Source: an uncultured Ruminococcus sp. (GTDB lineage Bacteria > Bacillota > Clostridia > Oscillospirales > Ruminococcaceae). From it: 8,997 nucleotides of DNA. Positions 6,377 through 8,997 of the stretch are shown here, piece by piece. A model generated the notes under the pieces. That model made no database searches and was not told the DNA's origin. It saw only the letters and a program-made list of their open reading frames with translations. The stretch's first letter is position 1; the number at the start of each line of letters is the position of its first letter. A program made the position numbers and the translations under genes. The stretch is taken from NCBI GenBank assembly GCA_946540705.1, contig CAMNJD010000462.1, forward strand, positions 1 to 8,997, in the 5' to 3' direction.

Positions 6377-7360
6377 TTATGATTTTTTCGGCAAAGTCTG
6401 CGTGCTGATGACCGTGCAGCCCTGACTGCGCAGGGAATATGCGCCGAAATTTGCCGGCAGGAACACCGATTCGCCCTTCGCGATCGGCATGACCACACCG
6501 TCCTCATAGACCAGTGCGGCATCGCCCTCCGTACAGAGCAGATGTGTATAGGATGTCCCGTTCGGGGCGGGAAAATCCGCACTGCCGTGTATGACCAGCT
6601 CTGCGGCAGTGAAGTAGGGGCAGTCTGCGATCACCGTGCTCTGATAGCCCTCGTGCTGCACGGGCGGGCGCTTCACACGCGGCGGTGCAGGCCATGTTTT
6701 CGTCACATCGACAGCCTTGTCGATATGCAGCTCCCGCGGCTTGCCGTCCGCGCCGACACGGTCATAGTCATAAACACGGTAGGTCAGATTGGAGTTCTGC
6801 TGGATCTCCGCGACCAGAATGCCCGCGCCGATCGCATGGAGCGTTCCGGCCTCAATGAAGAACACATCGCCCCTGTGTACCGGCACCAGCCGCACATAAT
6901 CGAGCAGCGTTCCGTCCTTGATCGCACGGCGGAATTCGTCCTTTGTCAGCTCGCGGTTGAAGCCATAGGCCAGTGCTGCACCCTCATCGCAGTCCACGAC
7001 ATACCAGCACTCGGTCTTGCCGTTTTCGCCGTTTTCGTGTTTCTGCGCATAGCGGTCGTCCGGATGCACCTGCACGCTGAGATCCCGGCAGGCATCAATG
7101 AGCTTGATCATGACCGGGAAGGTCGAGAAGCGCGCTGCGCCCTCTCCGACTCTGTTCTCCCAGTCCTGTTCGAGATAGGACTTCAGTGTCTGTCCCTTGT
7201 TGACGCTGTTGATGATCGTTGTCTGTCCTGCCGGATGACAGGAAAGCTCCCAGCTCTCCGCGACGCGGTCAAATTCACAGTCCTTGCCGAATTCGTCGCG
7301 CAGTCTTGTGCCGCCCCAGATATAGTCCTGAAAGGCGGGCTTCAGCTTCAGCGGCTCCAT
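6377..7360 (-). CDS. manA: Mannose-6-phosphate isomerase, class I
   Basis: A zinc enzyme of the cupin fold that interconverts mannose-6-phosphate and fructose-6-phosphate in the cytoplasm. From the chosen start it has 327 residues, close to the short Bacillus-type enzymes of about 315. The opening LKPAFQDYIWGGTRL (6-20) is a family hallmark. Likely metal ligands are Gln97 and His99 in LSVQVHPDD, Glu117 in KTECWY, and His175 in IEAGTLHAIGAG. Start choice: the frame opens with ATGATG at 7414, but that would add 18 residues (with NPARKNTERG) before the conserved domain, and its upstream AGGGA directly abuts the ATG. The ATG at 7360 has AAAGGGG ten bases before it and begins right at the conserved segment. 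uvrC ends 72 bases upstream and the ROK kinase follows after 40 bases, which suits a shared role in feeding hexoses into glycolysis or in making mannose precursors. Confidence 0.93.
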   Translation of the reverse strand: MEPLKLKPAFQDYIWGGTRLRDEFGKDCEFDRVAESWELSCHPAGQTTIINSVNKGQTLKSYLEQDWENRVGEGAARFSTFPVMIKLIDACRDLSVQVHPDDRYAQKHENGENGKTECWYVVDCDEGAALAYGFNRELTKDEFRRAIKDGTLLDYVRLVPVHRGDVFFIEAGTLHAIGAGILVAEIQQNSNLTYRVYDYDRVGADGKPRELHIDKAVDVTKTWPAPPRVKRPPVQHEGYQSTVIADCPYFTAAELVIHGSADFPAPNGTSYTHLLCTEGDAALVYEDGVVMPIAKGESVFLPANFGAYSLRSQGCTVISTQTLPKKS

Positions 7361-7370
7361 TGGTTCATAA

Positions 7371-7377
7371 CCCCTTT
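7371..7377 (-). promoter_or_regulatory. Ribosome binding site that decides the manA start
   Basis: AAAGGGG on the minus strand lies ten bases before the ATG at 7360. It is the reason for preferring this start over the in-frame ATG pair at 7414. Confidence 0.6.
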
Positions 7378-7390
7378 CCGTATTTTTCCG

Positions 7391-7410
7391 TGCAGGATTC
7401 CCCTCCTGCA
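7391..7410. repeat. Perfect 7-bp hairpin in the uvrC-manA gap
   Basis: TGCAGGA (7391-7397) pairs with TCCTGCA (7404-7410) around a six-base loop. On the minus (transcribed) strand the stem and loop contain AGGAGGGG, a strong Shine-Dalgarno-like run with no start codon at a usable distance. No T-tract follows on that strand, so it is not a terminator. It could be an RNA processing or stability element between uvrC and manA, or a chance palindrome. Confidence 0.4.
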
Positions 7411-7432
7411 TCATTCCCTGTATACGCCGGAT

Positions 7433-8997
7433 TCACTGATCCGGCAGCTCCTGTATCAGCTCGAACAGCTTTGCGGCAGTCTCCGCACTGACGCCTGCGG
7501 TCTTTGCAAGCTGCTGCGGGGTCGCTGCCTTGAGCTGTGCGCGGGTCTTATAGGTCAGCAGGAGCTTCTGCGCCTTTTTCTCTCCGATGCCCGGCACCTG
7601 TGTCAGTGTCAGGGCATAGCTCGTCTTTTTATGTCTGGTTTTCATATAGGTGATCGCGAACCGGTGGACTTCATCCTGAATGCGGGTCAGCAGTGCGAAT
7701 GCCGCCTGCCTGTCGCGCACAGCGATCTCGCCGCCGTTTGTCGCGATCGCACGGGTACGGTGCTTCTGATCCTTGACCATGCCGAACAGCGGGACATTCA
7801 GCCCGAATTCCTCGAGGATCGGCGCGATTGCCGCGACATGCGTCTGTCCGCCGTCGAGCAGGATCAGATCCGGCAGCACACCGAACGCATTGAGCGCTTT
7901 TTCGGTACTCTCCGGCGCATTTTTCGCCTTGAAATACTCCTGAAAGCGACGCCGGATGACCTCCTGCATGGAAGCATAGTCATTCTGCTGATCGAGCTCC
8001 CTGATCGCAAAGCGGCGATAGGCATTTTTCAGCGGTCTGCCGTTCTCAAAGACGACCATGCCCGCGACCATCGACGCAGAGGACAGGTTCGAGATATCGT
8101 AGGATTCGATGCGCACAGGCGGCTTTTCGAGCCCCAGTGCATGCGCGAGCTCCTCAAGCGCGAGCAGCTCACGGCTCGTGCGTCCTGCTTTCAGCGAGAG
8201 CTTCTCGCCGGCATTCTGCTTCGCCTTCAGCACCAGGCGGTGTCTTGCGCCGCGCACGGGCAGCTCCAGCGACACACTGTGTCCTGCGCGCTCCGTGAGC
8301 ATATCGCGCAGCAGGTCAGCCTCCTCCGGCATCCGTTCCAGCAGGATCGTTTTCGGGAGATCCTTGCCGGATTTCGCGCTGTAATACTGCGGGAGAAACT
8401 CATCGAGCGGCTGACCCGAGAGCGCCTCGCCTGTCAGGATAAACGTATTCTGGTCATAGAGTCTGCCGTCGCGGTAGATCAGCACGGAGATCACGGTCAT
8501 ATCGTTTGCCTCCGCCAGACCGACCACATCGGTGTCGGCGGTCACGGCATCCATGATATCCTGCTTTTCGCCCGCTGCCCGGATCGCCGCGATGCGGTCA
8601 CGCAGGCGGGCGGCCTCCTCAAAGTCGAGGCGGTCGGCAGCGGCATGCATCCGCTGCTCCAATGCAGTCACGGTATGGTCGCCGCCGCTTCTGATAAAAC
8701 GCACGGCATCGGCGACGGCCTCATCATACTGCTCCTGCGGGATCTGCCCCTTGCAGACGCCCATGCACTGTCCGATATGGTAATTGAGGCAGGGGCGCTG
8801 CTTGCGAAAGCTCTCCGGGAACTGCCGGCTGCAGGTCGGCAGCCGGAACATGCGGTTCACGGTATTGACCGTCTGCCGCACGGTGAAGCCGCTCATATAC
8901 GGCCCCAGATAGGTGCCCTCTCCGTCGGTATGCAGCTCCGCGGTGATGCGGGAATACGGCGGCGGGGAGATTTTGATATAGTGATAGCCCTTGTCAT
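7433..8997 (-). CDS. uvrC: Excinuclease ABC subunit C (UvrC), N-terminus outside the window
   Basis: UvrC makes both incisions around bulky DNA lesions in nucleotide excision repair, acting on the UvrB-DNA complex. The frame stays open to the window edge (first full codon at 8995), so about 520 residues are seen. Roughly 80-90 N-terminal residues, most of the GIY-YIG nuclease that makes the 3' cut, are missing only because the window ends. Present in order: the end of that domain (DKGYHYIKIS through YLGPY); four cysteines spaced C-x13-C-x7-C-x3-C (RLPTC...RPC...GQC..GVC), the region reported to bind an iron-sulfur cluster in UvrC; the UVR helix pair that contacts UvrB (LEQRMHAAADRLDFEEAARL); the RNase H-like 5' nuclease domain (IESYDISN, MVVFENG, DLILLDGG); and C-terminal helix-hairpin-helix DNA-binding motifs (LTQVPGIGEKKAQKLL, then LAKTAGVSAETAAKL). 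The stop is normal. manA follows after 72 bases. The ATG at 8896 is internal, not the start. Confidence 0.96.
   Translation of the reverse strand, partial: DKGYHYIKISPPPYSRITAELHTDGEGTYLGPYMSGFTVRQTVNTVNRMFRLPTCSRQFPESFRKQRPCLNYHIGQCMGVCKGQIPQEQYDEAVADAVRFIRSGGDHTVTALEQRMHAAADRLDFEEAARLRDRIAAIRAAGEKQDIMDAVTADTDVVGLAEANDMTVISVLIYRDGRLYDQNTFILTGEALSGQPLDEFLPQYYSAKSGKDLPKTILLERMPEEADLLRDMLTERAGHSVSLELPVRGARHRLVLKAKQNAGEKLSLKAGRTSRELLALEELAHALGLEKPPVRIESYDISNLSSASMVAGMVVFENGRPLKNAYRRFAIRELDQQNDYASMQEVIRRRFQEYFKAKNAPESTEKALNAFGVLPDLILLDGGQTHVAAIAPILEEFGLNVPLFGMVKDQKHRTRAIATNGGEIAVRDRQAAFALLTRIQDEVHRFAITYMKTRHKKTSYALTLTQVPGIGEKKAQKLLLTYKTRAQLKAATPQQLAKTAGVSAETAAKLFELIQELPDQ

Noticed and set aside
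7391..7410. Terminator between uvrC and manA
   Set aside because: The hairpin is followed by an A-rich, not T-rich, stretch on the transcribed strand, so intrinsic termination is not supported.
1..8997. CRISPR array, insertion sequence, tRNA or phage genes
   Set aside because: No spaced direct repeats, transposase or integrase motifs, or cloverleaf-like sequences were seen on either strand by eye.

Overview
The window looks like chromosomal DNA from a GC-rich (upper-50s percent by eye) Gram-positive gut-type Clostridium relative, most likely Oscillospirales/Ruminococcus-like. This is inferred from the Firmicutes-style AGGAGG ribosome sites, the short glutamate 5-kinase without a PUA domain, the ROK-type glucokinase, and an ECF sigma gene paired with a large one-pass membrane partner. 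No mobile element, CRISPR array, tRNA or rRNA gene is visible.

Left part, plus strand (1-2774): a 103-base leader with short inverted repeats precedes an ECF-type sigma factor gene (104-574). One base after its stop codon begins a 732-residue membrane protein (576-2774) with a short cytoplasmic tail, one membrane segment and a very large outer domain. That outer part appears to be two diverged copies of one roughly 280-320 residue module. By position and topology it is probably the regulator of the sigma factor, although it lacks the usual zinc anti-sigma motif.

Middle (2775-2827): one strong hairpin with a T-tract ends the sigma unit and probably also the convergent operon on the other strand.

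Right part, minus strand (2828-8997), read in the order of transcription: uvrC (5' end outside the window), manA (mannose-6-phosphate isomerase), a ROK glucokinase, proB, a 147-residue unrecognised membrane protein, and proA. Gaps are 72, 40, about 11-20, -1 and 28 bases, with no internal terminator seen, so this reads as one long operon. It mixes DNA excision repair, hexose-phosphate entry into central metabolism, and the first two steps of proline synthesis from glutamate. proC, for the last proline step, is not here.

The least explained items are the sigma partner protein with its duplicated outer module and the small membrane protein wedged between proB and proA. Its start codon overlaps the proB stop and has no ribosome site of its own. 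The rest is ordinary housekeeping content.
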